From the NCBI RefSeq assembly GCF_000321225.1, contig NW_004450478.1, positions 1,875,204 to 1,939,203 on the forward strand: a stretch of 64,000 nt of DNA, read 5' to 3'. Positions 10,061 through 22,008 of this stretch are shown piece by piece. The notes below the pieces were generated by a model. That model made no database searches. It saw only the letters and a list, made by a program, of their open reading frames with translations, and was not told the origin of the DNA. Every line of letters begins with the position of its first letter. Within the stretch, counting starts at the first letter, position 1. A program made the translations under genes and the position numbers. This DNA is from Odobenus rosmarus divergens (Eukaryota; Chordata; Mammalia; Carnivora; Odobenidae).

Positions 10061-13000
10061 CAGGCTCCTCTTACGGTTAGTACTCTGAGCACAATACAGC
10101 GCCCCTTGTTGGTTCAGCTCCCAAGATCCAGACTTCTCACGGTGTCCAAGCAGGGCCCATTTGGTTCCTCTCTGAGGAGTGTTAAGTAACTACTGAGCTG
10201 GTAGGTTTGTATTTTTACCCCAGGTACAGAGCTGTTTATCTGGAAAAGGCCAGGCAGTAGTCTTCCTGACGTGAAAAAAGTTCAAGCCATAAAACAAGCC
10301 AGCTGCTGCAAGAATGTAATATCTGTGATCACACAGAGGTCTGTTTAGAGACAGAGAATGTGACTCATTTTCTAATCCTGTGAAGTGCGTAGGCCAGTAT
10401 GCTGCATGGCCAAGCAAGGACAGAGATTTGCTGAATTGAATTCATCAGAGCAGATATTCAATATTGCCAAGAGATGGCAGATGTGAGCATATCTCTTTAG
10501 TTCAAACCTTATTTACATAGTTCAGCTATGACATAGTCCTTGAGTTCTCTCTGCTCTAGTTCAGGCATAAATTCAGCTCTGTTAACATTCATTCCCTGCA
10601 TGCAATTCAGAGAGAATAAATAGTTAAGAAGAACCAATCCTGGTGTCTGCCAACGGTATGCCATCTCACCATATGACACGTTAGAGCAAGGTGGGTCTTT
10701 TCTTGGTTCCCACTTGTATTGCAACCAGGCTTGAGATGAATTCCCCAATATCACGCACTGTCTGAGAAGGAACAGATTTTCAAAACTTACAAAGTATGCT
10801 CATCCAAAAGAGAGGACACGCAATAATCTCTTTTATTTTCCCCAGAGAGAGCCTGGTTAGGTCATAGTTCTGCGGGACTGCCATAAGGATGTGTAACAGG
10901 GAAGAAACGCTGCCCCTCTGCATCTTACTCTCCTGAAAGGGTGAATATGAGAGCCATCTTGCTAGTGTGAGGACCGAGAGTCCACGTGGGTGGGAGGCAA
11001 GGGGGTTTAGGTGCTGGTTGTTTCTAAGTGCTGTCTGGAAGAGCCACTTGCCTGGTGCTGGAAGAGCTTGAGCCTTACAGGGAGGTATAGCACCCCCTGC
11101 TGGAAGGAGGAAGCCCTACCAATCACATAGAAAGCTGAGTTTGGATTCATTCTTTGCACCAACAGCCCAAAGCCTGAGATAGCTTATTGCCCAGGGAACC
11201 CAAAAGTGTCTCAGTAATTGCCAGACAATTCTGAGTGTTGCATCAGAACACTTGTTTTGAAACATCAGTGATCATGCTATGTTTAAATACGTGTAAGAGC
11301 TGATTAGCAGGATGGTCAGACTTATAAGACATCATGCAACAGAGGTAAATGGTTTTTTTGAGGGGGGAGCGTAAGGGGTAGTTCTGTATTTTCTATCATT
11401 GTATACCATGTACAGAAGCCAAGACAGGGAAATCACTGTGTGAATTTGGTTTGAGCTATTCTGTGAACTAAATGTGACTATAGATGGGAAGATGGTAATG
11501 GGTACAAACGTAATATGTCATAACTGCAGCAGTAGATGGAGCAACTGTGTGGGTCACAAATGATAAAGTACATGGAAGGTGAATATAGCACATATTTTTG
11601 GATATATATTTATTTTCTCCGACCAAGCTGTGGCATGCTCCAATCCAGTCATCATCACACACAAAGAATATCACTCAGCACTTCTGGATCACAAATAACG
11701 GCCAACTAACACAAACTAGCTTGACTCAAAAGGAGAACTTTTTGTCAGGCAGCCAAATTAAAGGCAGGACCTCTGAGAAAACAGGAATCCAGGACTGAAC
11801 ATCACATGGACTCTCTCTCTCTCTCTGTTTCTCTTTCTCTTCTCTGTGGTTTATGTTCATTTTCTCCGCAGCCTTCTTGACACATGAAGGCACGGCTGCC
11901 CACAGAGTTACAACTCACATCACCCCAGATTTCCCACCACGGGGAAAGAAATTCGCTTTTCCTAGTTCTAATTTTTAAAACATCAGGGAAGGATTCTAAC
12001 TGATGTCACTTGAGTTTTGTGCGCATGTGGCTCGTGCAAGGTCATTAATGGTAGTAACAGCCATGGCATAAACACAGGTTTGGAGTAAGGTGGAGGGGTG
12101 GGGGATAGAACAGAGTGGGTGCTCTCAGCAGGAGAGAGGAGGGGGGCTCCACAAAAGAAACCCTAGAGAAGCCTGTGCAAGGTATTTATTGAGCACTTAC
12201 CTTTGAATTCAGACTCAAGGGTAATGTCATTTAGTCCACCCAAGTCCATAAACGAAAGATTAATCTGCACAGAGCAGAAAGCCCCTGCAGAGCGGTGTTT
12301 CCAACGCAGGCCTTCCTTCTGTCGAGAGGGCTTTTTCTCCTCTCCTGTTTTAATCAACACATCTTTAGGGGTTAAATTTTTCTGTATGGTTTTGCTTTTC
12401 TAATTTTGTCATTCTGCTGGGTTGCCACTACTTTAATTGTATTTCCTGGGAATTCATCTAAATGTACACGAGTTCAATTTATGCTTTTCAAAAAAATGTT
12501 TCAAAACAAACTTCAATCATATTTTTACATGTAGACAGTCTTCTTAGCAGTTCCTGAAGTTAGGCAAGATCTTTCCACATAAGAATTAAATTGTAGATTA
12601 ATTTATGTCCCAAGTTTTTGGAATGAGAGGCTTTAAAAAAATAACTTGCGCAAGTGGTTTTAAATATGATGTTGTGTTAATTAGTAAGATGGAACACACA
12701 GCCCATGTCCAACACTGTTACATCCAGTTATTTTAGTGGTAAGAGGAATAGGTGCTGCATGATTTTAAATGAGCTATACATTAGGGAAAAATCATCATAG
12801 ACGGCTAAAATCTGTCTAGACAAGGCAATATTTGCACCAGTTACTAAAATTCTGGACAAAGCAATATTTACACCAGTTATTCATACATTTTGGAGACTAC
12901 GAGCATAGTCTAGTATCAGGAGCGTTTGATATTATTTAGACACACGTCATAGCTTTTCTAATAAACTCTGGACAACCTGCCTAAATTCTGAATGGTGTGA

Positions 13001-13674
13001 GTTTATCTCATAAGATCCAGGAATAAGCTTAGTATTCACAGCGTGAAGGCTAAGTTCATGAACACTTAAACTCAAAACAAAATGGATTCCATCAATTAAA
13101 ACCACCATAACCCATTGTTCCAAAACAACTGACTACTGGTTTCTGTCTTTACTTCTGTCTCTTCTTCTCCCCTCCCCATGTCTCTTTCTTTAATTTTAGT
13201 GAATGTGCACTACAATTCATTTAATGCATTTGATATATTTCACCTGGGCATTTGGTCAACACTTTGTGTAATATTACATTGCACTTTCTTGTTCGCAATA
13301 GGTGGCGGTTAGAAAAGGCAGACGCCATGTCCATTGCTCTGTGGTCCCTGCTGTTGGGAGTTGGCTGTGTGAATGTGTGAACCAGGCTTCCTTTATCAGA
13401 ACTGGGGCAGGCAGCTGGGCATTTGTCTACTAGCCCATCTGCCAACCCCTAGCAAAATCACACAAGTATTTCCGAGGCTAATGCTGAGGCCAGTACTAAG
13501 ATAATGAGCTCAGATAACGGGGCACCACTTCCTCTCGGATATCTTAGTTTTACCAAAGTGTTATGAGAAAGTACTATTTTGGCCTAATGGAAATATTGCT
13601 TATAAAATTTAACACAGAGACAATTCCCCTCAAAGAAAATATGTTCTTAAGCTAGAATTTTCTCATAGAAAGAT
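10061..13674. other. unassigned DNA with (CT)n tract and a local duplication
   Basis: A long stretch without recognisable genes or repeats. It holds a (CT)n-rich tract at about 11809-11845 and an imperfect 37-39-base tandem duplication at 12805-12880, listed separately. The (CT)n tract is pure for about 18 bases and then mixed with TTT. Nothing else repeats. Confidence 0.5.
12805..12880. repeat. imperfect two-copy tandem duplication
   Basis: Copy one spans 12805-12843 and copy two 12844-12880. Both begin CTAAAAT(T)CTG, then share GACAA-G/A-GCAATATTT, then CACCAGTTA. The second copy lacks the TCTA segment present in the first and has several point differences, so the duplication is old. Confidence 0.85.
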
Positions 13675-13830
13675 ACAATCTCCAGTTTGGAAGAGAAGAT
13701 TAATGGTCATTTGGTTCAATTCCTCTGATATATAAATCACTTCTAGAACATTCCTGACAAGTGTTCTTTAGTCTCCGTTTGAAACTTTCCAGTGATAGAA
13801 ACACAAGCAGTCATTCTTTTTTGTTAGGGG
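13675..13830 (+). mobile_element. possible CR1/L3-like fragment
   Basis: The order CATTTGGTTCAATTCCTCTG, then ATTCCTGACAAGTG, then CCGTTTGAAACTTTCCAGTG followed by ATAGAAACACAAGC recalls the 3' region of the mammalian L3 (CR1) family, where a TCCAACC block precedes a CTGCTTGAACACCTCCAGTG block. Very diverged, assignment from memory of the pattern. Confidence 0.4.
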
Positions 13831-16099
13831 TATATTTGGAAAGGGAAGTAATCACGATGGCAATAACCACTTCAAATAAATGCTCCAGGAGAAAGAGGGT
13901 AACAGGAAATCCATCACCACCCCCCTTTCACCCTCCATGATTTACGAGAAGCTCCTCTTTCCTTGATGTGGATGTTCTGAGGAAAGTTTGGCACAGAGTT
14001 GGTTTTGGGGTTTTCTGAAAGTTTAAGGAGTCTAAGATATCCAACAGCTTCATCCTAAGATTTAAAATTAGGGAAATTTTTAAAATGTGGATTCAAATGG
14101 CTCAGATCAAGACCTAGGGATAGAGTTTGGTAATAATCCTCCTGAAAAAAATTACTATAATGAAAAGAGCCAACCTGTGCGTATGGTTTGGTAGCTGGGA
14201 GCTGGAATGTCTGTCCTGGGTCTGGGAGCTGTTTATTCCAGAACTTGTTTCTGATGAGCTTTAGAACCAAGAGGAAAGCACTAATCGGGGCAGTAAGGGA
14301 TTTGAGTACATTATGGGATACATCTGGCAACGGAGGGTAGGAAGGGTGGGGTGGGAGACACAGCGCACCCCAACTGGAGATATCTAAACTCGGGTTTCAT
14401 TTACATTAAGTCCTTGTTTTATATATATATTTTTGAGTCCACAAAGATCTGTCTGTACAGTGACAGTCATTCATGAATTTGATAATGGCTCTACACTGAC
14501 TTCTATTCACTCTGAACTTTCTCCACTCCTTGATCAAGGACATTCTTTCCATTAAGTTGTCTTCTCAGTAAAATAGACCCTTTCCTCTCAATCCTTTCCT
14601 TAAATACCCTTATTTCAGCACTCAACATCCTTACTTGAACATTGTTCTATAGTCCAAATCACAACATGTGAAAATTATCTTTTGGTCATTTGGAACATTT
14701 GGAATGTGACTGGAGAACATGCTGTTTTATTTATATTCTAGCTTACCTAGCGTGGCAGATGCTGTCACTGCCCCCACTCATGTCCCTTGGCACTCACTTT
14801 TAGAGTTCATGTCCAAGAAGGCTTCCTTCTGCAAGCCCCTACAACTTTTACCCCAGGGCTTTGTCTCAGTGCAGGTGTGAGCAGGCCAGCAATGCCAGAA
14901 CATGAATATCTCTGGGAGTAGTCCTCAGGTGATAATGAAGGGAACTGGAGATTAAATACTCCAGCTTCCCCCAATTGAGGATGCAAATCTGGGTCAGGTG
15001 TCACATTTTCTTCCAAAGCTGCCCAGCAGAGCTAAGCCTCAGATGCCCACATGGTAAAACATGCTATAGAACACACCCTTTATCAGATTCCTTCCCTTCC
15101 CTGTCTCACGGCTCACACCCCTCCAATGTTCCTGGGTTACCTCCAAATTAATCAACATGTACTCAAATCCTCATTTTCAGGGCCTGCTTCTGGGGGAATC
15201 CAAACTAAGATACCTAAAGTAGTGCCTTAAAAAGTAAGGGAATGTGGATATTCATCAGGAAACCCATTATCTCTCCTGTAATAAGAAGGAATTATGTGTA
15301 ATGTGTTTGAAGGGAAAGCACCCTCACCTCTCCCGACCTTGGGAGCAGGAAGAGATTCTGGTAACACACTAACATCTTTCTCAATATTCAGAGTCTTCTA
15401 ATTTCTACACAACCTTGATAAGAGTGAGGGGTTAAGAATCACTTATGACTTTTAGAACCCCCCTCTTTGCAATTCCTATATCATAACCTTGCACTTCACT
15501 TTGAAATAGAGTTTTCACTGAATTCGTGTCTCAACTGACACTGAAACAGTTTTAATATCCTGTTGTATAAGGCACACGTTCTCTCTGTTCTAGATTCCTC
15601 AAACTTCTGGAGGTCCTATGTTCACACTTTTCCAGTGTAAGTGGACATCCTAAGCACTCTCTGAAGTTATTAACAATATCTGAGAACTGCAAGCTGGGAG
15701 GGAAGGAATAACACAGGATCTGCCAACTGGCTAAGCTGAAGGTGGCATCTGCTTCAGGCAGAAATCCCACAATGTCACAAATGACCTTCCTTATCAGACC
15801 AAATATTGATCAGACATTGAGAAACAATAAAAGCCTTTTTAGGGCCTTCCTCAAGCACAAACTCTTCTCCATTTCCTCTCTGAAGCACTTCCCCTCTGTG
15901 GTGTATGTAGGCAGTGTGAATGGAACAGCAAATAGCTTCTTTTAAAAAACAAAAACAAAAACAGGTGCAATAATGACAGTAATTGCCTTCCACAGATCAC
16001 TGTAAGATTATTTAAATGTAGTATGAAAAATTTTAAGTTTCATATTTTACTTCATATTTTGGATTAATTCTAATCCTTCACATCAGAGTCATAACATTT
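13831..16099. other. unassigned DNA, one G-quadruplex-prone run
   Basis: Mostly unrecognised. At 14335-14355 four G-runs occur within 21 bases (see findings). At about 14760-15213 the sequence ends in GCCTGCTTCTGGGGGAATCC followed by AAACTAAGATAC, which recalls the end of an old interspersed repeat, but I cannot name the family. Frames of 67-91 codons at 14055-15993 lack motifs. Confidence 0.4.
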
Positions 16100-16260
16100 T
16101 AGAAAAGAGGGCACTGTGAAGGTCACTTACTCCAGTGTCCTACATAGTGTCTTATTGCACTTCGGCCTTGGCCCTTCAGCCTCTGCTTGGACACTGTCAC
16201 TGCGAGGGAAATCGTCATCTCCCCAGCCACCAACTCATGTCATGGATAGAAGGAATCCAG
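16100..16260 (+). mobile_element. possible CR1/L3-like fragment
   Basis: GGTCACTTACTCCAGTGTCC followed by CCTTCAGCCTCTGCTTGGAC and ACTGTCACTGCGAGGGAAAT follows the same order of blocks as the candidate at 13675-13830 and as the known L3 3' region. A 125-codon plus-strand frame, the longest in the window, starts inside it and is not supported as a gene. Confidence 0.45.
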
Positions 16261-16693
16261 TCATCGATGAATGACTGGACTGGCTGGCTTTTGGGGTGCT
16301 CTACTGCCCTAGAGTGTCCTTTCATATCTTTTGCATTTCCTGTAGGAACTTTACTAATTGAAAGATTATCTGGCATCTGCTGGACTTATTTTTATATTAC
16401 TAATGATGGAATTCTGCTGTGCTACATACTCCCAAAGAAAATGTCACTGAAACATTCACATTCATTGAGGTCTGAAGCTATGGGATATTCAATAACAAAC
16501 GACATCTTATAAGATACTCCCAATAGAAATTTTCTTCATTAATGGAAAACATTGCAATATAAATATGTCACCTGCAACAATTTGCACACATTCCAATATC
16601 CAAGTTTTGACCTTTAATTACAAACTTTGAAGTTCATAGCAAGAAAAATCTGTTCTTGTGTCTCCTTCAGATATTTCATAAAGCAATAAATAC
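16261..16693. other. unassigned DNA
   Basis: AT-rich, may contain the remaining part of the L3-like element, but no clear block. No gene evidence. Confidence 0.35.
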
Positions 16694-16877
16694 GTTTTAA
16701 AGATTTTATTTACTTACTTGAGAGAGAGAGCACAAGTTGGGGGGGAAGGGGACAGGCAGAAGGAGAAGTCAGCTCCCCACTGAGCAGGAAACCTGACATG
16801 GGGCTTGATCCCAGGACCCCAAGATCATGACCTGAGCCAAAGGCAGATGCTTAACCGACTGAGCCACCCAGTGCCCC
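16694..16877 (-). mobile_element. caniform SINE, minus strand
   Basis: Nearly full-length with tail GTTTTAAAGATTTTATTTAC at the left and head at 16877. One base of the GGGGC-GC head is lost (CCCAGTGCCCC instead of CCCAGGCGCCCC). No clear target duplication was found. Confidence 0.92.
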
Positions 16878-18306
16878 TATCTTTCTTTTAATCTGAATAT
16901 AAACTAAGCTCCAAGATAACATCTAGGGCACAGAAAGACCAGAAAAGAGTCGCCAGCATGATTAGGAGGTCAGGCGAGGAGTAGAATGTTTTCCTGGTTA
17001 TTCTCCTTTAATCATTTTCCAATTGGCTATATCAGCATTTTCTTCACTGTGTTCTGTAGAACTCAGTTACTCCTCGAGTCATTTTTCTAGATGTTAACAG
17101 ATACTTTATGAGAAAAGAATTCTATTGTTTATTTTGAAACAAATATGCATACCATATCCTCACATCAAGGCAAAATGTTCGTGGCATATTAAAAACATTG
17201 GAAAGTCCTGCAACAAAGAAATCTGTCTAATCCACTGGTTGACCACAGACTCTCTACCCCCTGCCATAGCTATTAATGACACATGTTCCAATGGAATACT
17301 GTATAGGAAACCTGGCCTGCATCTTCTTTTAAGAACACAAATTGTGATGACTAGAGGAAACAGAATACAACAGATATAACCTAACCAGTAAAGACAAGAG
17401 TGGATTATTTAAGACACTGTTCTATGAATGTAATAAAATAACATATTCACTTTTTCAAGGCTGCGGTTGACCAACACTAAGTTGTCTAATACGACTTCTA
17501 GGTCTTTTCCTTCACAGGTTGTACTGTGTGGTTCTTGTTAAGTATTTGTAAATATATAAGCAGAAAATGTGACATCCATTCCTATTAAATTCCGGTTTAC
17601 TGAATTTAGTGGATTCTTTACCTCAGCCACAGACACACGCATTAAACTAAAGATGAAAAACACATTTATAGTATGATAGGTAATTTAATTATTTAATTAT
17701 GAAAACTGTTCCATTTAATTTGTGCAGTCACATATTTATTTTTTAAAAGTGCCATGAAATGATATAAAACATTTAAAGATGAAATACTTTTCTTATTAAA
17801 AGAAGGAAATTATGTCCCAGAAAATTACCATAGTTAAGAACTTTATAGTTGGCAGTTACTCTCATAAAAGATGAAAGTCAGGCTCCCAGACTGAATTTAA
17901 GGAACAGCAGAAGTGCAAATGATAGCATTGGTTTATTGATAAACTGACTCTTTAATTTTCAGAATGTAACCAAACAGAAAATTCCAATTAACCCTAACTG
18001 CTATCTAAGAGCCACACACTGTTAAAGCTAAGACAGAGCTGACATTTCTCATTTGGAAAGTGACATGGAAATTAGGACATAAAACAAGAAGGTGAAAGGC
18101 ATTCAAATAGGCTGAAAAAAACTCAAGAAAAATGATTCATAATAATTAATTTACTTTTTTGCTACATATTGCAGATATAAGCAAAAGGATGTGGTGAACA
18201 GGAAGTCTTTATGTTTAAATTTATTAAATATTGGATGAATGTAGAACAGAATTCTGATAAGTTTGAGAAAATATTAGCAAATTACTTCCATACTGAGGAT
18301 CCTTTT
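16878..18306. other. unassigned DNA
   Basis: AT-rich sequence with no recognised repeat or gene. The 84-codon frame at 17125-17379 shows no domain. Short TTTAATTA repetition near 17680-17700 is low complexity. Confidence 0.4.
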
Positions 18307-18322
18307 AAACTTAATCATCTGA

Positions 18323-18515
18323 GGGCCCCTGGGTGGCTCAGTTGGTTAAGCGACTGCCTTAGGCTCAGGTCATGATCCTGGAGTCCCAGGATCGAGCCCT
18401 ACATCGGGCTCCCGGCTCAGCAAGGAGCCTGCTTCTCCCTCTGACCCTCTCCCCTCTCATGCTCTCTCTCTCTCAAATAAATAAATAAAATCTTAAGAAA
18501 AAAAATTTTTAAATA
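18323..18515 (+). mobile_element. caniform SINE
   Basis: Plus-strand copy with head GGGCCCCTGGGTGGCTCAG and tail AAATAAATAAATAAAATCTT. Flanks AAACTTAATCATCTGA at 18307-18322 and AAACTTACTCATCTGA at 18516-18531 form a 16-base duplication with one difference. Its tail type (GACCCTCTCCCCTCTCATG) matches the copy at 29390. Confidence 0.95.
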
Positions 18516-18612
18516 AAACTTACTCATCTGAATTTGTACAACTTGACCTGTTTTCAGTGAAGAAATTATCTTCTACTGCTAGTTACCAAAATTTCCTCAA
18601 ATTCTCCAATGA

Positions 18613-18824
18613 CTGGGGCACCTAGGTAGCTCAGTGGGTTAAGCGTCTGCCTTTGGCTCAGCTCATGATCCCAGAGTCCTGGAATCGAGCCCCACGTTGG
18701 GCTCCCTGCTCAGTGGGGAACCTGCTTCTCCCTCTCCTGCCCCCAACCCGTCTGCGCTCTCTCTCCCTCTCTGTCAAATAAATAAATAAAATCCTAAAAT
18801 AATGTTTAAAAAACAAATAAATAA
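18613..18824 (+). mobile_element. caniform SINE
   Basis: Second of three plus-strand SINEs in under 900 bases. A perfect 14-base duplication, AAATTCTCCAATGA, lies at 18599-18612 and 18825-18838. The tail is unusually long and mixed (CCTAAAATAATG, then AAAC and AAATAAATAAATA units), suggesting expansion after insertion. Confidence 0.95.
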
Positions 18825-18972
18825 AAATTCTCCAATGATCTTTAATGGGGAAAGAGATAGTTTGTTGTTGCATCAGTACCAGTTAAACTGCTCTAAGTTT
18901 TTAACCAAGGTGAGTTTACAATCACATTTTATATAAATGAAATGAAATTTTTTTAAAAAAATCAGTTAATTT

Positions 18973-19186
18973 AAGGGTGCCTGGGTAGTTCAGTTGGTTA
19001 AATGTCTGACTTTTGATTTTGGCTCAGGTCATGATCTCAGGGTCGTGAGACTGAGCCCCGCACTGGGCTCCACGCTGGGTGTGGAGCCTGCTTAAGATTC
19101 TCTCTCTCCCCTCCCTCTGCAACCCCCCCGCTTGCACACATGCACTCTCTCTCTAACAACAAAAAATTAAATTAAATATTAAGAAG
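18973..19186 (+). mobile_element. caniform SINE, older subfamily
   Basis: Carries the older diagnostic TTTTGATTTTGGCTCAGG, GGTCGTGAGACTGAG and CCACGCTGGGTGTGGAG blocks. Flanked by CAGTTAATTT at 18963-18972 and 19187-19196. The tail is ACAAC then AAATTAAATTAAAT, more decayed than in younger copies. Confidence 0.94.
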
Positions 19187-19196
19187 CAGTTAATTT

Positions 19197-19544
19197 GATA
19201 AGCTCTATTTTAATATTATTTTCTAGCTTAGTTGTCTGCATTTTAAAAATACGAACCTATTATGGTAAAAACAATCGGGTTATTTTGCACCTACAACTAT
19301 TTAAATGTATGTCCTTTTGGTAGCAGTAGAGCTTGGTTTTTAGGTAAGCTTCTTATCTTAAATTATTATACTCGGAGTTCTCCATACAAAAATGTGTTAC
19401 ATGCACATTAAACAGGAATCTATGATTACTGTGATGTACAATGAAAATATGGAATTAAAGAAGAATAAGTTCAATGTACACTTGACCGAAAATATAGGGG
19501 GTGTTTATTTCCTTTTTCTGCAATAACCAAAGTAATGCTGTCAT
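19197..19544. other. unassigned DNA
   Basis: AT-rich spacer between SINEs, no recognised content. Confidence 0.4.
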
Positions 19545-19562
19545 TAACACAATTATATTTTC

Positions 19563-19761
19563 TTTTCCTTTTTATTTTTTTTTTAAGATTTTATTTATTT
19601 GACAGAGATAGTGAGAGAAGGAACACAGGCAGGGAGAGTGTGAGAGGGAGAAGCAGGCTTCCAGCTGAGCAGGGAGCCCGATGTGGGGCTCCATCCCAGG
19701 ACCCTGGGATCAGACCTGAGCTGAAGGCAGGTGCTTAACAGCTGACCCACCCAGGCGCCCC
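19563..19761 (-). mobile_element. caniform SINE, minus strand, perfect 18-base target duplication
   Basis: Full copy with T-rich left end and head at 19761. TAACACAATTATATTTTC occurs at 19545-19562 and again at 19762-19779 without a mismatch. The body has two small deletions, including loss of one T in the GATCATGACC block. An open frame through it is SINE translation. Confidence 0.96.
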
Positions 19762-19779
19762 TAACACAATTATATTTTC

Positions 19780-21412
19780 AATCTGAGCAGATAAAATTTA
19801 TTTTTTAAAGATATACTTCAATTCCTTGGAATTGCCGAAAAAGAACATGAGCAAAAATTACTTTGTGGGAGAATAGAGAAAAAAAGACAATCTTTGCTTA
19901 ATGGCAAAATGGGAAACGGAGAAAATAGGGGAAAAGGTTAGAATTAAGGACATTCTATTTTCAAGTCATACGCATCTGGTGTGGAAAAGACTGGAAAACA
20001 GAATGCGATTGTTAGGTTTGGGAACAGCGTTATTGTTTAAAAGGCTAGCTATAAATATCTGCAGCCAGTACGCAAAGATAGAATACAAGTTACACATTAG
20101 CCCATTCATTCCCATTTAAGCACACAGGAAGTGAGACAAAAATTCTTCAACAGACAATATCTTTAAATATTAGAAAAATGCATTTGATTGATTGAAAAAA
20201 TCTACTCACTTTCTGTGTTGCTGAATATCTGATACTCCATGTCCGGAAAGTACTTTATAGAGGAAACAAAACTATATATTTTGGGGTGGAGGGTGGGGTA
20301 TGGGGTAATACGAGACAGGAAGAAAGGAAGATCATTTTTCAAACTTTTACTATTGCCTTTAGAGTGGTAAGAAATGAAGAGAGAGAAAACAATTTTCAGG
20401 GCATTCTAGAACAATGAAGCAAAATGTCAAATTTTCCCAAATTTTTCATGCTGCCCTAGGAAAACAAATTCCTTACTGCAATGTCCTGTCCAGAAATGTT
20501 ATCCTCAGGAATGCAGCATTCTCCAAAAGCACTTCGCCAGGCTTATTGAAATCTTGTTGCATCCTTAGAAGACCTCAATTGATGGCTACTGTTTACCTCT
20601 GAAGTCTAGATTTGTTTCTCAGCTTTGAAGCCTCAGAAACTCCACTCTATTTTAGCACTCCTGCCCATATCTCTGGCCGGACCTGTATTAAACTTCAAAA
20701 CCAACATATAAACCTGAATATTAATTTTTTTAAATTTCTGGAGAGAAATAACTAATATAGAGGTCAAAAAGATTTTAAATGTATATGGCCAACACATTCT
20801 TTTCTTGGGGGAAGAATTTTATGGAAAGCTAAATAATAATTATAAGTCTGCTTAGTAAACATAGATCAAAGCCAAAGAAGCTGGCTAGGTGAAATGGATA
20901 TTCAACAGAATCAGGGGCAAGTGGTCTCATGCACTTAGCCCCACAGTAGAGATGATCTTGGGAATGACACCAAAATCCTTGGGGTCCTTTGGCTATGACA
21001 TCTCCATTGGACAATGGTTAGATAGATAGCCAATGTCTGACTCAGTGCCTCTCTGACTGGTTATTCTGCTTTAAGATAAAGCCTCAAAGGCAGTAATGGT
21101 TTAGAGCAGGTCTTTGATGAATTGAATGTTATATTTCTAGGGAGATCAGAAGAGGGCCAATAATCCCAGAGGGGAAGAAAGAAAAAACTTTTTTGGCTGA
21201 TGACCAGTTCCGTGACCTGCCAGAACTAATGAATTGAAATAAAGAATTGTTATAAGTGTGCAACTGAACATCTACAATATGTCAGTCACTGTGTGCAAGG
21301 TGCTCTAGTTACAGAGTATTAAAAATAAACATTAACCTTAATTCCCACAGTCTAAGAAGGAGACAGATCATTTCAACAAAAATCTCAATAGAGGTAAGTA
21401 CAAAGAGAAATT
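19780..21412. other. unassigned DNA, one G-quadruplex-prone run
   Basis: Unrecognised except for a G-rich run at 20283-20305. A stretch near 21255-21350 (CATCTACAATATGTCAGTCA then AAGGTGCTCTAGTTACAGAG) resembles an old MIR-type sequence but is too diverged to assign. No gene evidence. Confidence 0.4.
20283..20305 (+). other. putative G-quadruplex motif
   Basis: The run GGGG-TGGA-GGG-T-GGGG-TAT-GGGG gives four G-runs of at least three with loops of 1-4 bases, satisfying the usual quadruplex pattern. Function is not known; no promoter or gene is visible nearby. Confidence 0.7.
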
Positions 21413-21428
21413 GAAATAGCAATAGTCT

Positions 21429-21629
21429 AGGGGCCCCTGGGTGGCTCAGTCAGTTAAGCATTTGACTTCAGCTCAGTTCATGATCTCAGGGTACTAGGGT
21501 CGAGGCCCACATCAGGCTCCCTACTCAGTGTGGAATCTGCTTGTCCGTCTTCCTCTGCCCCTAACCCGGGCTTGTGCTTGCTCCCTCTCTCTTAAACAAA
21601 TGAAAAAAATCTTTAAAGAAAGAAAGAAA
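21429..21629 (+). mobile_element. caniform SINE with (GAAA)n tail
   Basis: Plus-strand copy flanked by a perfect 16-base duplication, GAAATAGCAATAGTCT, at 21413-21428 and 21630-21645. The tail has turned into GAAA repeats, which join the target duplication and probably arose by slippage in the poly-A. Confidence 0.95.
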
Positions 21630-21890
21630 GAAATAGCAATAGTCTGTTGTAAGAAGAAAATTCTTACTTTTTATATCTATTAAATCCAAAATCCTCTCCA
21701 CATGACACCAAGTTTGGGTTTCCTGAGTTTATCTTCACAATTTTCCAAGTTTATCCTCTGCTAATTTTCAAGTTTAACAATTGAGGAAAGAGGACAGTAC
21801 TGGGTAAACCCATTAGCTGTGTCTATAATAGACCAGTCTTAGAGGAGGATGAAGTCTTGTGGTGCTAGCACTCTGCCTCTCATCCACTTC

Positions 21891-22008
21891 TTTTTTTTTT
21901 TTTAAGATTTTTTTTCTAAGTAATCTCTACACCCAACATGGGGCTCAAACTCACAACCCCGAGATCAAGAATCACATGTTCTTCTGATTGAGCCAGCCAG
22001 GAGCCCCC
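21891..22008 (-). mobile_element. truncated old caniform or carnivore tRNA-SINE
   Basis: Only about 118 bases: a T-rich tail, then AAGTAATCTCTACACCCAAC, GGGGCTCAAACTCACAACCC, CGAGATCAAGAATCACATG and a head ending GCCAGCCAGGAGCCCC. This variant lacks the long CT-rich region and the CTCAGCGGGGAG block. It is an older, shorter tRNA-SINE type than the others here. Confidence 0.85.

Noticed and set aside
16135..16512. 125-codon plus-strand open frame, longest in the window
   Set aside because: Starts within a CR1/L3-like fragment, has no domain I recognise, and no promoter, splice or poly-A context. Length is within what chance gives in 64 kb.
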